Of a stretch of 64,000 nt of DNA, positions 31,952-40,547 are shown one piece after another; positions within the stretch are counted from its first letter, which is position 1; each line of letters begins with the position of its first letter. This DNA comes from CALJFL01 sp036961205 (lineage in GTDB: Bacteria > Pseudomonadota > Gammaproteobacteria > Pseudomonadales > Halieaceae), in the NCBI GenBank assembly GCA_036961205.1, contig JBALVI010000001.1, positions 1,364,001 to 1,428,000 on the forward strand. The letters run 5' to 3'. The notes beneath the pieces are model-generated. The model was not told the DNA's origin. It did not search any database and saw only the letters and a program-made list of their open reading frames with translations. The position numbers and the translations under genes are program-made.

Positions 31952-32812
31952 CTAGTCTTCGGGCTCATCAGCCTCCCGAATTCGTTCCAGGCGCTCCTGC
32001 TCTTCTTCCATGGCGGCTTTGATTTCCAGCATCACCGAATCGATATCCGCTTCATGGGTGTCCAGTTCGAAATCGCCGGTAAGCTCCAGTTCCGGGTGCA
32101 AGTCGCCAGCTTCGAAGGCTGCCCAGATCTCCTGAGCATAGTGACTTTGCGCGAGATCCGGCGCAAAGGCAGCGTAGTATGTGGTCATATTTTCAACGTC
32201 GCGCTCCAGCATTTCTTGCGCGTTATTATTGGTCGCCGCGTACACAGCCTGGGGCAGGTCGATAATAACCGGCCCGTTCTGGTCCACCAAGACGTTGAAT
32301 TCGGAGAGATCCCCATGAATAAGTCCAGCACAGAGCATGCGCATGACGTAATGCATAACCAGATGGTGGTCTTCTCTGGCCTGTTCTGCGGACATGGTGA
32401 TGTCGTTCAGGCGTGGCGCCACGTCACCGTCTTCATCGGTGATCAGTTCCATGATTAGCACGCCGTCTACGCAACCAAAAGGCTCTGGTACGCGTACACC
32501 CGCAGCGGATAAGCGATACAGCGCGTCAACTTCGGCGTTTTGCCAGACGCTTTCCTGTTCCTGGCGACCAAAGCGAGAGCCTTTCTCCATCGCTCGGGCG
32601 CGGCGACTGTTGCGAACTTTGCGACCTTCGGTGTACTGCGCTGCTTTTTTGAAGCTGCGCTTAACGGCGTCTTTATAGATTTTGGCACAGCGCTCTTTGG
32701 TGCCGCATCGAACCACAAACACATCGGCCTCCTTGCCGCTCATTAGCGGGAAGAGTACCTCGTCAATCAGGCCATCTGCGACCAGTGGCTGTAGGCGTTT
32801 AGGGGTTTTCAT
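31952..32812 (-). CDS. RIO1-type serine protein kinase
   Basis: A 286-residue RIO-family protein kinase. The nucleotide-binding signature GKEADVFVVR, hinge MELITDEDG, catalytic loop LIHGDLSEFNVLV and metal-binding IIDLPQAV (IDxPQ form) identify the RIO1 subgroup. The C-terminal ~45 residues are highly acidic (EEEQERLERIREADEPED ending). In archaea and eukaryotes RIO kinases act in ribosome maturation; bacterial members, such as one in Pseudomonas, are poorly understood. It sits next to the ribosomal RNA helicase gene dbpA on the same strand (46-base gap), which agrees with a ribosome-related role. Confidence 0.9.
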   Translation of the reverse strand: MKTPKRLQPLVADGLIDEVLFPLMSGKEADVFVVRCGTKERCAKIYKDAVKRSFKKAAQYTEGRKVRNSRRARAMEKGSRFGRQEQESVWQNAEVDALYRLSAAGVRVPEPFGCVDGVLIMELITDEDGDVAPRLNDITMSAEQAREDHHLVMHYVMRMLCAGLIHGDLSEFNVLVDQNGPVIIDLPQAVYAATNNNAQEMLERDVENMTTYYAAFAPDLAQSHYAQEIWAAFEAGDLHPELELTGDFELDTHEADIDSVMLEIKAAMEEEQERLERIREADEPED

Positions 32813-32858
32813 CGGGACGCGGTTCCGGGCGTTATCGGTAATTCAGTCATAATCGAGA

Positions 32859-34340
32859 CTATAGCCGCCGTACTCTAAACTTGCGACCCTTGATCTTGCC
32901 ATCCAGTAATCTTTGCAGGGCCTTTTCGGCCTGATCGTGTTCGATCGCAACAAAGGCGGCGAAATCGGTCACCTGGATTTTCCCTACCGCTGAACCGGGG
33001 ATTCCGGCGTCGCCAGTGAGTGCGCCCAAGATGTCGCCCGGTCGTACCTTTTGCTTGCGTCCGCCAGCAATACACAGAGTGACATAGGGTGGGGGCGGCA
33101 TGGTTTTGTGGCTATCGGGTACTTCCTCGATAGCCTGGAAGGGCAGGTCACGTTCTGTGTATGCCTCAATGTTACTCAGCTTATATCGCTCTGAATCGGC
33201 AAACAGGCTGATAGCCAGGCCTTTCTTTCCGGCGCGACCCGTGCGACCAATTCTGTGTACATAGATATCGGCACTACGCGGCAGTTCAAAGTTGATTACC
33301 GCCGGTAGATCATCAATATCCAGACCCCTGGCGGCTACATCAGTGGCCACCAGCACAGAACAGCTCTGTTGACGGAACTGGGTAAGCACCTGGTCGCGAT
33401 CACGCTGCTCCATGTCACCGTGCAGGGCCATTGCGCTGATATTGTGTTGTCCCAGGTACTCCTCAACCTCGCGTACTAATTGTTTGGTATTGCAAAATAC
33501 CACCGCAGCTTGAGGCTGAAAGTGGCTCAGTAACCTCACTAGAGCCCGCAGTCTCTGACTTTTCTTGCAAATGAAGAGCTTCTCAGTAATGCCATCGACA
33601 TTGTGAGTTTCCTCTGCGCTGACCCGCTCAGGCGACTGTTGAAAGCGCTGGCTCAGAGAGAGAATATCGTCGGGGTAGGTGGCAGAGAACAGCATGGTTT
33701 GTCGGCTGTCCGGGGTCTTGCTGATAATAGCGGTGATGTCTTCAACAAAGCCCATTTCCAGCATTCTATCGGCTTCGTCGAGAACCAGTGTGTTGATTCG
33801 ACTGATATCCAGCGTTTCTTTGCGCAGATGGTCGCTGATGCGCCCGGGAGTGCCAACCACCACATGAGCGCCGTGCTCTAGCGAGCCGATCTGAGGGCCT
33901 ATCGATTGACCGCCGCAGAGGGTGACTACCTTGATGTTCTGCTGGTATCGCGCCAGCCTCCGTACTTCACTGGCTACTTGTGTCGCCAATTCCCGGGTTG
34001 GGCAAAGAATCAATGCCTGAGCGCCAAAGTCACGTGGGTTCAAGCGCGTTAACAGGGGCAAGGTGAAGGCTGCGGTTTTGCCGCTGCCGGTCTTTGCCTG
34101 GGCGATTAGATCACGCCCGGCCAGTGCCAGAGGCAACGCCGTGCGCTGAATTTCCGTCATCCGCTCGTAGCCCAACGCAGTTAAATTTTCCAACTGGGCA
34201 GGTGGTAGCGACAAAGTGGAAAAAGATGAATCTGTTGTAGTGGTCAAGGAGGAAGGGCCCCGCCCTGCAATGAATTTGATGATGTGTGTAGGCTGGCAGT
34301 TACCAGCGCTGCGCAGTGTAGCATGTGCAGAAGTTGGCAT
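32859..34340 (-). CDS. dbpA: ATP-dependent RNA helicase DbpA
   Basis: A DEAD-box helicase with all core motifs: TEIQRTALP (Q), AKTGSGKT (I), LDEADRM (II), FSATYP (III) and HRIGRTGR (VI). The C-terminal domain VTLCIAGGRKQKVRPGDILG to GRKFRVRRL is the DbpA RNA-binding domain that recognises 23S rRNA hairpin 92 during large-subunit assembly. The N-terminus has about 40 extra residues before the conserved TDSSFSTLSLPPAQLENL; I use ATG 34340, which has AAGG eight bases upstream, but a TTG at 34247 would give the normal family length. Adjacent to the RIO kinase. Confidence 0.92.
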   Translation of the reverse strand: MPTSAHATLRSAGNCQPTHIIKFIAGRGPSSLTTTTDSSFSTLSLPPAQLENLTALGYERMTEIQRTALPLALAGRDLIAQAKTGSGKTAAFTLPLLTRLNPRDFGAQALILCPTRELATQVASEVRRLARYQQNIKVVTLCGGQSIGPQIGSLEHGAHVVVGTPGRISDHLRKETLDISRINTLVLDEADRMLEMGFVEDITAIISKTPDSRQTMLFSATYPDDILSLSQRFQQSPERVSAEETHNVDGITEKLFICKKSQRLRALVRLLSHFQPQAAVVFCNTKQLVREVEEYLGQHNISAMALHGDMEQRDRDQVLTQFRQQSCSVLVATDVAARGLDIDDLPAVINFELPRSADIYVHRIGRTGRAGKKGLAISLFADSERYKLSNIEAYTERDLPFQAIEEVPDSHKTMPPPPYVTLCIAGGRKQKVRPGDILGALTGDAGIPGSAVGKIQVTDFAAFVAIEHDQAEKALQRLLDGKIKGRKFRVRRL

Positions 34341-34465
34341 AGGCTCGCCTTTCCCCGACATATTCACGAGGCCGCCACCCGAAATACAGGCTTGAGGTCT
34401 CGCCGGAGTGCTATAGACTTGCCTGACGTCACTGGACTTCTGGCGGAATTTCTCTACTACCCGGC

Positions 34466-36004
34466 ATGCTATTCAGCTCTACCTATTTTGTTTTTCTATT
34501 CCTGCCGGCTGTGCTGGCGGCCTACCATGGCTTGAGAATTGGTGTTGGGGTGGGGGCGGCTCGCTATCTGCTAGTTGCCGCCTCCCTGTTTTTTTACGGC
34601 TGGTGGAATCCGGTTTACATCGCCCTGATATTAATTTCGATCGGTGTAAATTACTCGCTGGGTACCTACATGGCTGGCGTCGGAGCGGCGCCTGGGCGAA
34701 GTAGAGCGGCGCTGATATCAGGAATCTGTTTCAATCTTGGACTTCTCGCCTTCTACAAGTATTCCGCTTTCGCGGTAGCCTCGGTCAGTTCGCTATTTCT
34801 TGATTACCCGATACTGTTGGACGTGGTTTTGCCACTGGCGATCTCGTTTTTCACCTTCCAGCAAATAGCCTTTCTGGTAGATGTTTATCGCGACAGCTCG
34901 ATAATGAAAGAGACCACGCTGGAAAAGTACCTTTGCTTTGTGTTGTTTTTCCCGCAACTGATAGCGGGTCCCATCGTTCACCACAAACAACTGGTGCCGC
35001 AGTTTGGCAACGCTGCGCTAAATAGTGTGACCGCAAAGCACATACAGCTGGGTCTGGCCATTTTTTGCCTGGGCCTATTTAAAAAGGTCGTACTGGCGGA
35101 TCAGATAGCCGAAATATCGGAGCCCATTTTTGAGCGGCACGCAGAAGGTCGCGATGTGGTTCCGCGAACCGCCTGGCTGGGCATACTGGCATTTACCTTC
35201 CGGCTTTACTTTGATTTTTCAGCCTATAGTGACATGGCCTTCGGGCTGGGTTTGATGTTCGGTATTATATTGCCGGTAAACTTTTTCTCGCCCTATAAGG
35301 CCACCAGCATCAACGATACCTGGGCCCGTTGGAATATTACGCTGGGTCACTTCTTCGGCAACTATGTCTTTAAGCCACTGGGTGGCCGCAGTCGTGGCTC
35401 GTTAATCTCGGTACGCAACGTGGTCATTCTCATGCTGCTTAGTGGAGTCTGGCATGGGGCTGGTTGGAATTATCTGGTTTGGGGGCTGATGCAAGGTTGT
35501 GCCATGGCCTGGCTGGTGTTCTGGCCAGGGCTGATGTCGCGGATGGGGCTTCAATTCCTCCGTAATACCTGGATATACAGCACCTTTTTCTGCTGCTTTG
35601 TCACTTTTGCATTTTGGGTGCTTAGTCTAGTGGCATTCAAAGTGACCCGGGTAGACGACATGGTTCGCTTTTATGACATTCTTTTTAGTCTCAGTTTTGC
35701 GCAGGCAGGGGAATGGTTGGGGTTGGTTTGGCAGCAGGCTGGGGTGTTTGCTGGCAACCTGTTGGGAGGCGGTCCGGTACTGGCTTCTTCATTACTCGAG
35801 GGCTCAGCTTGGCTCATAATCAGCGCACTGGTTGTTTTCCTGTTGCCCAATGTCTTTGAGTTTCTGGGGGTGACGCGCAACGGTCGCATTGGTAGAGCGA
35901 ACTTGAGTTCCGGCAGAGCTCTGCTGGTGGGCGCCGCGGGCGGAGTGGCTGTTGCCAAGGTGATCAGTAGTGCATCCAGTGATTTCATTTACTTTGTCTT
36001 CTAA
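34466..36004 (+). CDS. MBOAT-family O-acyltransferase
   Basis: A 512-residue multi-pass membrane O-acyltransferase of the AlgI/DltB type. The active-site histidine lies near residue 330 in SGVWHGAGWNYLVWG, with the earlier FFPQLIAGPIVHHKQLVPQ and FDFSAYSDMAFGLG blocks typical of the family. Such proteins move an acyl group across the membrane to a periplasmic partner that modifies a polysaccharide, lipid or protein. The gene overlaps the following SGNH-like gene by 35 bases, implying a two-component acylation system. No alginate or other polymer biosynthesis genes are seen, so the acceptor is unknown. Confidence 0.9.
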   Translation: MLFSSTYFVFLFLPAVLAAYHGLRIGVGVGAARYLLVAASLFFYGWWNPVYIALILISIGVNYSLGTYMAGVGAAPGRSRAALISGICFNLGLLAFYKYSAFAVASVSSLFLDYPILLDVVLPLAISFFTFQQIAFLVDVYRDSSIMKETTLEKYLCFVLFFPQLIAGPIVHHKQLVPQFGNAALNSVTAKHIQLGLAIFCLGLFKKVVLADQIAEISEPIFERHAEGRDVVPRTAWLGILAFTFRLYFDFSAYSDMAFGLGLMFGIILPVNFFSPYKATSINDTWARWNITLGHFFGNYVFKPLGGRSRGSLISVRNVVILMLLSGVWHGAGWNYLVWGLMQGCAMAWLVFWPGLMSRMGLQFLRNTWIYSTFFCCFVTFAFWVLSLVAFKVTRVDDMVRFYDILFSLSFAQAGEWLGLVWQQAGVFAGNLLGGGPVLASSLLEGSAWLIISALVVFLLPNVFEFLGVTRNGRIGRANLSSGRALLVGAAGGVAVAKVISSASSDFIYFVF

Positions 36005-37496
36005 ACGCATATTTTTTCCAGCACTTTGCCTTACCGCACTAGCGGTATTGGCATTGCTTGCTGCGTTCAATTTCACTAACGACCGCTGGGGCGTTTACAG
36101 CGAAGATCGCCTGCATTTTGTAGCTGATATCCAGGTCAATCGGTTTGCCCTGAAGACCTGGCATGTATTGGACAATCCCGAGCTCTACGACTGCCTGATT
36201 ATGGGTTCCTCACGGGTGGACATGATCGATACTCGCCGGTTCCCGGGAACCTGCTATAACTTTACCCATTCCGGCGGCACTCCCAGTGACCATCTAATAG
36301 CGCTGAGGCAGTTCACCAGAGCGGGAATAAAATTCAAGGCAGTCTATTTGGGGTTGGATGAGTTCTCTTACATTCAGGACCCCGACGTGGGTAAAACCCA
36401 GAAAATGCGCCGACCACCGCCCGATGATTTTTTGGACTGGGTCAGCTTTCATGCTTCCTACCTTCTACACTTTCCCGAGTACCGGGATTGGGAAGTTTTC
36501 AATGGCCACGCGCCTAGAATTACCAATGACTGGTATGTTATTTCCCCACAAAATCACCAACCGCAGTTGCGTCATCAGGCCAGGCGAAAGTTCTTGAATG
36601 CGAGCCAGCATAAAAAAGTATTTGAGACAGTGCAGGCGACCTACTGGGGTGAGGGAGACTATGTCAGCAAGGCGGTTGCCGATTTATCAGAAATTGTGGC
36701 ACTGTCAGAACAGCACAGTTTTGATTTAACTCTGTTCTTCAATCCTCTGCATTACACCACGTATCTTCAACAAGACCTTGGGCGCATGGAGCGGTTTTTG
36801 GCGGGCGTCGTACAAGTTGCGCCGGTGCTCGATTTTGCCGGCTTGAATGCCTTTACTCTGGACAGTCGGTACTGGCTTGAATCCTCGCACTATACAACGC
36901 GGCTGGGCGATAAAATGATTCCCTACTTGCTGGATCGGAAGGTGTTAGAGCTACCATTCGGTCAGGTGCTGTCCGCAGGTGATTTGAAGCAAAAGCTGCG
37001 CTCGAAGTATTGGCGCGACATCGCTGTGCTTTATCGCGCGGAGAAATTTAAAGGTGCTCATTTCATTCCACGACAATTGGCGGATGTCCTGATTGAGCGC
37101 GCCAGCGCAGGGACCAGCGAAGAGTTTGTGGATCTGAAGAACGTTGAGCGACGTGGCGACTACTATGTCATTGATGAGGTGGGTGCCAGTGTTTTTGTGG
37201 CGCCGTCCTGCAGTGATGCAGGTCTGGCGCAGCGTCCACACCTAATCTCGATTGACCTGGAATATCGAGCCCACGATGAGCTCTACCTGTATTCTCCGGA
37301 TCAACGTGGTGAGTTTTCGGGGCGCCGCCGCCAGCGCCTCTATCTACCAGCCGGTCGGCAGAAACCGGCCATATTCATGCGCGCTATGGCCTGTGACTCA
37401 ATGGCCAGAATTATCCCCTTTGCCGGCCGTGGCACGTTCAAATTAAATGAAATGCTTGGCTACCAGCTGCCGCCTTTTTCGGCCTGGGTAAATTAG
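35970..37496 (+). CDS. Membrane-anchored SGNH-like partner of the MBOAT protein
   Basis: A ~508-residue protein with an N-terminal signal anchor (FFPALCLTALAVLALLAAF) and a large periplasmic part. It has features of SGNH/GDSL acyl-transfer proteins: a serine in CLIMGSSRVDMIDTRRF and a late histidine in LESSHYTTRLGDKM, where the family places its Asp-His pair. Such partners (AlgJ/AlgX-, PatB-type) receive the acyl group from the MBOAT protein. I do not recognise a named family; the C-terminal ~150 residues match nothing I know. Start is GTG 35970 as read; in-frame GTG 35979 and TTG 35994 are equally possible. Confidence 0.6.
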   Translation: MHPVISFTLSSKRIFFPALCLTALAVLALLAAFNFTNDRWGVYSEDRLHFVADIQVNRFALKTWHVLDNPELYDCLIMGSSRVDMIDTRRFPGTCYNFTHSGGTPSDHLIALRQFTRAGIKFKAVYLGLDEFSYIQDPDVGKTQKMRRPPPDDFLDWVSFHASYLLHFPEYRDWEVFNGHAPRITNDWYVISPQNHQPQLRHQARRKFLNASQHKKVFETVQATYWGEGDYVSKAVADLSEIVALSEQHSFDLTLFFNPLHYTTYLQQDLGRMERFLAGVVQVAPVLDFAGLNAFTLDSRYWLESSHYTTRLGDKMIPYLLDRKVLELPFGQVLSAGDLKQKLRSKYWRDIAVLYRAEKFKGAHFIPRQLADVLIERASAGTSEEFVDLKNVERRGDYYVIDEVGASVFVAPSCSDAGLAQRPHLISIDLEYRAHDELYLYSPDQRGEFSGRRRQRLYLPAGRQKPAIFMRAMACDSMARIIPFAGRGTFKLNEMLGYQLPPFSAWVN

Positions 37497-38927
37497 TTAG
37501 CCTGCTGCGGTGTTGGTCATAAGGTCCCACATTGCCTCAACGTGTTCGAATTCAGTGCCTTCCACGCCAATTGATACTCTTGCCATCCAGCGCCCATCCA
37601 AAGTGGAGGGCGATAAAAATGCTTTGCCAGAGCTGTTGATACGCTCCACCCAGTCTAGCGTGTGCCCGTCCAGTGCCTCGCCTGCAAGTTTTTGCCCATT
37701 GTCGTTGCTTGGTGTGTGGAGCACGCAAACAGTCTGTAGATCGACCGGAGCCAGCACGGTCCAGTCGGGAGTGGCGCGGACCATATCGGCAAAGCGCTGA
37801 GCGTTTTCGAGGTCCCTGCGTAGTCGAGCGCGAATGGCCTCCGGCCCGTCAAGCCGCAAATGAAACCACAGTTTCAACGCTCTGAAGCGACGTCCCAGAG
37901 GTATGCCCCAGTCGCGGTACTGAACCACTTCGCCATCCGCGTTCGATTGCAGGTAGGCTGGATTGGTGGACATCACCTGCTCGAGGAAGCGCCTGTCACG
38001 GACGTAGAACATTGCGGTGTCGAGTATAGTGCCCATCCATTTATGGGGGTTCCAGGCGAGAGAATCCGCTTGTTCGACGCCTTCCCAAAGATGGCGGCAC
38101 TCCGGCAGCAACATGGCAGAGCCCGCCATAGCAGCGTCTACATGCAGCCAGATATTGTGTTTGTTGGCGATAGCTGCGATCTCTGCAACCGGATCCATGG
38201 CGGTTGTGCCCGTCGCCCCTACCGAACAGACGATTCCCGCTGGGATGTTGCCTGCGGCGACATCTGCTTCGACGGCTTGTTCCAGTGCCTGCGCATTCAT
38301 TGCCCTGGTAAAAGGCTCTTCGTCGATCAGTCGCAGGTTGTCGTTGCCGAACCCGGCCAGTTGCACTGCCTTGGAGATGGAAGAGTGTGCCTGAGAGGTA
38401 CTGTAAACCACCAGAGTGCCTGCTACGGACTGCAGGCCACCGGCATTTTTACTGATATTGCTGGCTTTTTCCCGGGCCAGAATCATAGCGGTAACGCAGG
38501 CGGTGGAGGCGGTGTCGTGAATCGTGCCGTGCCACTGCTCGCTAAGACCGGTGAGCTGTCGCAGCCAGTCGCAAACCACTTCCTCGACCTCGGTGAGTGA
38601 CGGGCAGCTTTCCCAGGAAATGCCCAGCGTGCCCATGCCTGAACTGGCGATGTCACCCAGTACTGAGGCCAGCGAGGCGTTGGAGGGAAACCAGCCGAAA
38701 TGCATGGGGTGCTGAACCTGGGTGACGCCAGGAACGATGAGGGTGTCGAGATCATGCATTACCTCGTTGAACGACACCTTGGTATCTGGAGGAGTCGCGG
38801 GGAGCGAGCGCTTAACTTCTCCGGGTGCTACCTGCGCTCTCACCGGTAATTCGGGTATGCGCTGACGGTAGTCCGCGATCCAATCGATCAACTGGTGACC
38901 TGCCTGGCGAAATTCTTCTGGATTCAT
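37497..38927 (-). CDS. PLP-dependent aromatic-L-amino-acid decarboxylase family protein
   Basis: A 476-residue group II pyridoxal decarboxylase. The PLP lysine is in SLAWNPHKWMG, the cofactor aspartate in WLHVDAAMAGSA, and the substrate-loop start is HPMHFGWFPSNASL. The family decarboxylates tyrosine, DOPA, phenylalanine or tryptophan to the matching amine; some relatives oxidise the substrate to an aldehyde instead. The loop residues that discriminate these were not resolved here. Products would be substrates for the amine dehydrogenase encoded at the other end of the window. It is divergent from the hydrolase gene across a promoter with strong palindromes, and ends flush with the SGNH-like gene (no gap). 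Confidence 0.88.
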   Translation of the reverse strand: MNPEEFRQAGHQLIDWIADYRQRIPELPVRAQVAPGEVKRSLPATPPDTKVSFNEVMHDLDTLIVPGVTQVQHPMHFGWFPSNASLASVLGDIASSGMGTLGISWESCPSLTEVEEVVCDWLRQLTGLSEQWHGTIHDTASTACVTAMILAREKASNISKNAGGLQSVAGTLVVYSTSQAHSSISKAVQLAGFGNDNLRLIDEEPFTRAMNAQALEQAVEADVAAGNIPAGIVCSVGATGTTAMDPVAEIAAIANKHNIWLHVDAAMAGSAMLLPECRHLWEGVEQADSLAWNPHKWMGTILDTAMFYVRDRRFLEQVMSTNPAYLQSNADGEVVQYRDWGIPLGRRFRALKLWFHLRLDGPEAIRARLRRDLENAQRFADMVRATPDWTVLAPVDLQTVCVLHTPSNDNGQKLAGEALDGHTLDWVERINSSGKAFLSPSTLDGRWMARVSIGVEGTEFEHVEAMWDLMTNTAAG

Positions 38928-39050
38928 GTTGTACCTCAGGTCTGTTGCTTGCCATGAAATTGGGCCTGCAAAGCAGCCAATTCAAGTGTGATGCTCCTAT
39001 CCTAGCATTGCCCAACCGCGGTTGCCTTTGCCTTTTAATTGCATGACATA

Positions 39051-39094
39051 AATGATACGTTAATAACGTATATAGATTTTATAATGTATCACAA
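39051..39094. promoter_or_regulatory. Palindromic operator region upstream of the decarboxylase
   Basis: Contains a perfect 17-base palindrome, ATACGTTA-A-TAACGTAT (39055-39071), overlapping AATGATAC, and a downstream TATAATGTATCACAA (39080-39094). The latter matches TATTATGTATCATAA in the paaK-paaX region at 13 of 15 positions, and AATGATAC is also shared. The region lies between the divergent decarboxylase and hydrolase genes and could control both. Confidence 0.6.
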
Positions 39095-39123
39095 CTGAAA
39101 GACCTGCCGTAACTGGAGGCCAT

Positions 39124-40509
39124 ATGCCTGAGTCACCTCAGATTAAATCGAGCAATAAACTGCAGTGGCTGATGCGCTCGCCACTAGGAGAGTTAATAGC
39201 CAGATCCTGGCTGGAACGCCCGATTCTATATCTGCTGGAAAATTGGTTTTTTCCATTGTCTCGCTTGTGGGCTGCCGCGGTTGTAGCCGAGGGAGATGTC
39301 GACAAGTTCTTTGCCGCAGTGCCCATGCCTCCAGTGGAGAGTAAGCGGGATCAAGTGCAGTGCATGCTGGACAATTTCGGCAGCCGACGTCGCATGATTC
39401 TGGCGACCGAAATAGCGTGGCGAGAAACCTTTTTTGGTGCCAGGACTTGCTCCACACTTGAACTGAATGAACTTGAGAAGCGACGATTGCAGGATCGCAA
39501 CGAATACAACGCGACACGGCGTCAATTTGCGCCACTGCGAAAGTACGTGCGCTCGTCGGTAAAGGCCTGTTTTTCTCCACCGCAGCAATTGATCGATCTG
39601 TATGGAACAAACGCTGCCGAGGATGCGAAGTTATTCGACCTTCCCACACAGTGGCCAGAGATTTCGGTTTCGCAATCCATCGACAAAGAACACAGCAGGG
39701 ACTATTGGCTCAGTTTTGATAGTCCCTCTGAGCGATTGGGAGATACCGTGTTCGCACGTGTACTGGAGCCTCTGGGTGTAGTAAATCCGCCCACGCTGAT
39801 TTTTGGTCACGGTATTGGTGTCGAGTTTGATCACTGGCGCAATCTGGTCGACATCGTAAAGTATCTACCGCAGTTGGGTATTCGGGTTATACGCCCGGAG
39901 GCGCCCTGGCATGGTCGGCGAGTCCCCCACGGCTTCTATGGCGGAGAGTATTTCCTTTCTACTACTCCGATGAGCGGCTTCGACTTTTTTAGCGCCCAGC
40001 ATAAGGAATGGGCCTGCCTGATCAATTGGGCGCGCTCTACCAGTTCCGGTCGAGTCGCCATTGGTGGCAGTAGTCTGGGGGCGCAATCAGCCCAGATGAC
40101 CGCTATTCGTGCCAATGATTGGCCGGAGTATTTGCGCCCGGATGCGCTACTGTTGATGGGTCACTGCGCACACTTGTGGGAAGTCGCGCTGGATGGCGAT
40201 CTGGCAGATCTTTGGAATTTACATGCGCCGCTGAAACAACTGGGTTGGAGTCGGCGAGTCACTGAACAATGGATGCAGCGCCTCGATCCAAGCGGCGATC
40301 CCTGCATGTCTCCCGATAATATTGTTAGCGTTTTAGGGCGCAGTGATGATGTTACACCTTACCGGTCCGGGCGTAGGTTGCAGAAGTTCTGGGAATTGCC
40401 AGCCCAAAACTGTTACAGCTGGCCCTGCGGGCATTTCGAGGTGCCGCTGCGCATGATGCGTCAGCCGCAGCCTTTATTCCGGCTCAAGGAGATTCTGAGC
40501 GATGATTGA
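39124..40509 (+). CDS. Alpha/beta hydrolase with long N-terminal extension
   Basis: A 461-residue protein whose C-terminal ~250 residues form an alpha/beta hydrolase domain: FGHGIGVEFDHWRN (oxyanion side), nucleophile serine in GGSSLGAQSAQ, the aspartate region GRSDDVTPY and histidine in CGHFEVPLRM. The first ~200 residues are helical and unlike standard hydrolases. It is followed by a glycerolipid-type acyltransferase, so a role in lipid acyl chemistry is plausible. The divergent decarboxylase shares its promoter region. The family of the N-terminal part is not recognised. Confidence 0.75.
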   Translation: MPESPQIKSSNKLQWLMRSPLGELIARSWLERPILYLLENWFFPLSRLWAAAVVAEGDVDKFFAAVPMPPVESKRDQVQCMLDNFGSRRRMILATEIAWRETFFGARTCSTLELNELEKRRLQDRNEYNATRRQFAPLRKYVRSSVKACFSPPQQLIDLYGTNAAEDAKLFDLPTQWPEISVSQSIDKEHSRDYWLSFDSPSERLGDTVFARVLEPLGVVNPPTLIFGHGIGVEFDHWRNLVDIVKYLPQLGIRVIRPEAPWHGRRVPHGFYGGEYFLSTTPMSGFDFFSAQHKEWACLINWARSTSSGRVAIGGSSLGAQSAQMTAIRANDWPEYLRPDALLLMGHCAHLWEVALDGDLADLWNLHAPLKQLGWSRRVTEQWMQRLDPSGDPCMSPDNIVSVLGRSDDVTPYRSGRRLQKFWELPAQNCYSWPCGHFEVPLRMMRQPQPLFRLKEILSDD

Positions 40510-40547
40510 TTGCTGCAATATGGCAAGTTCATCGACAGGTCGCCTGC

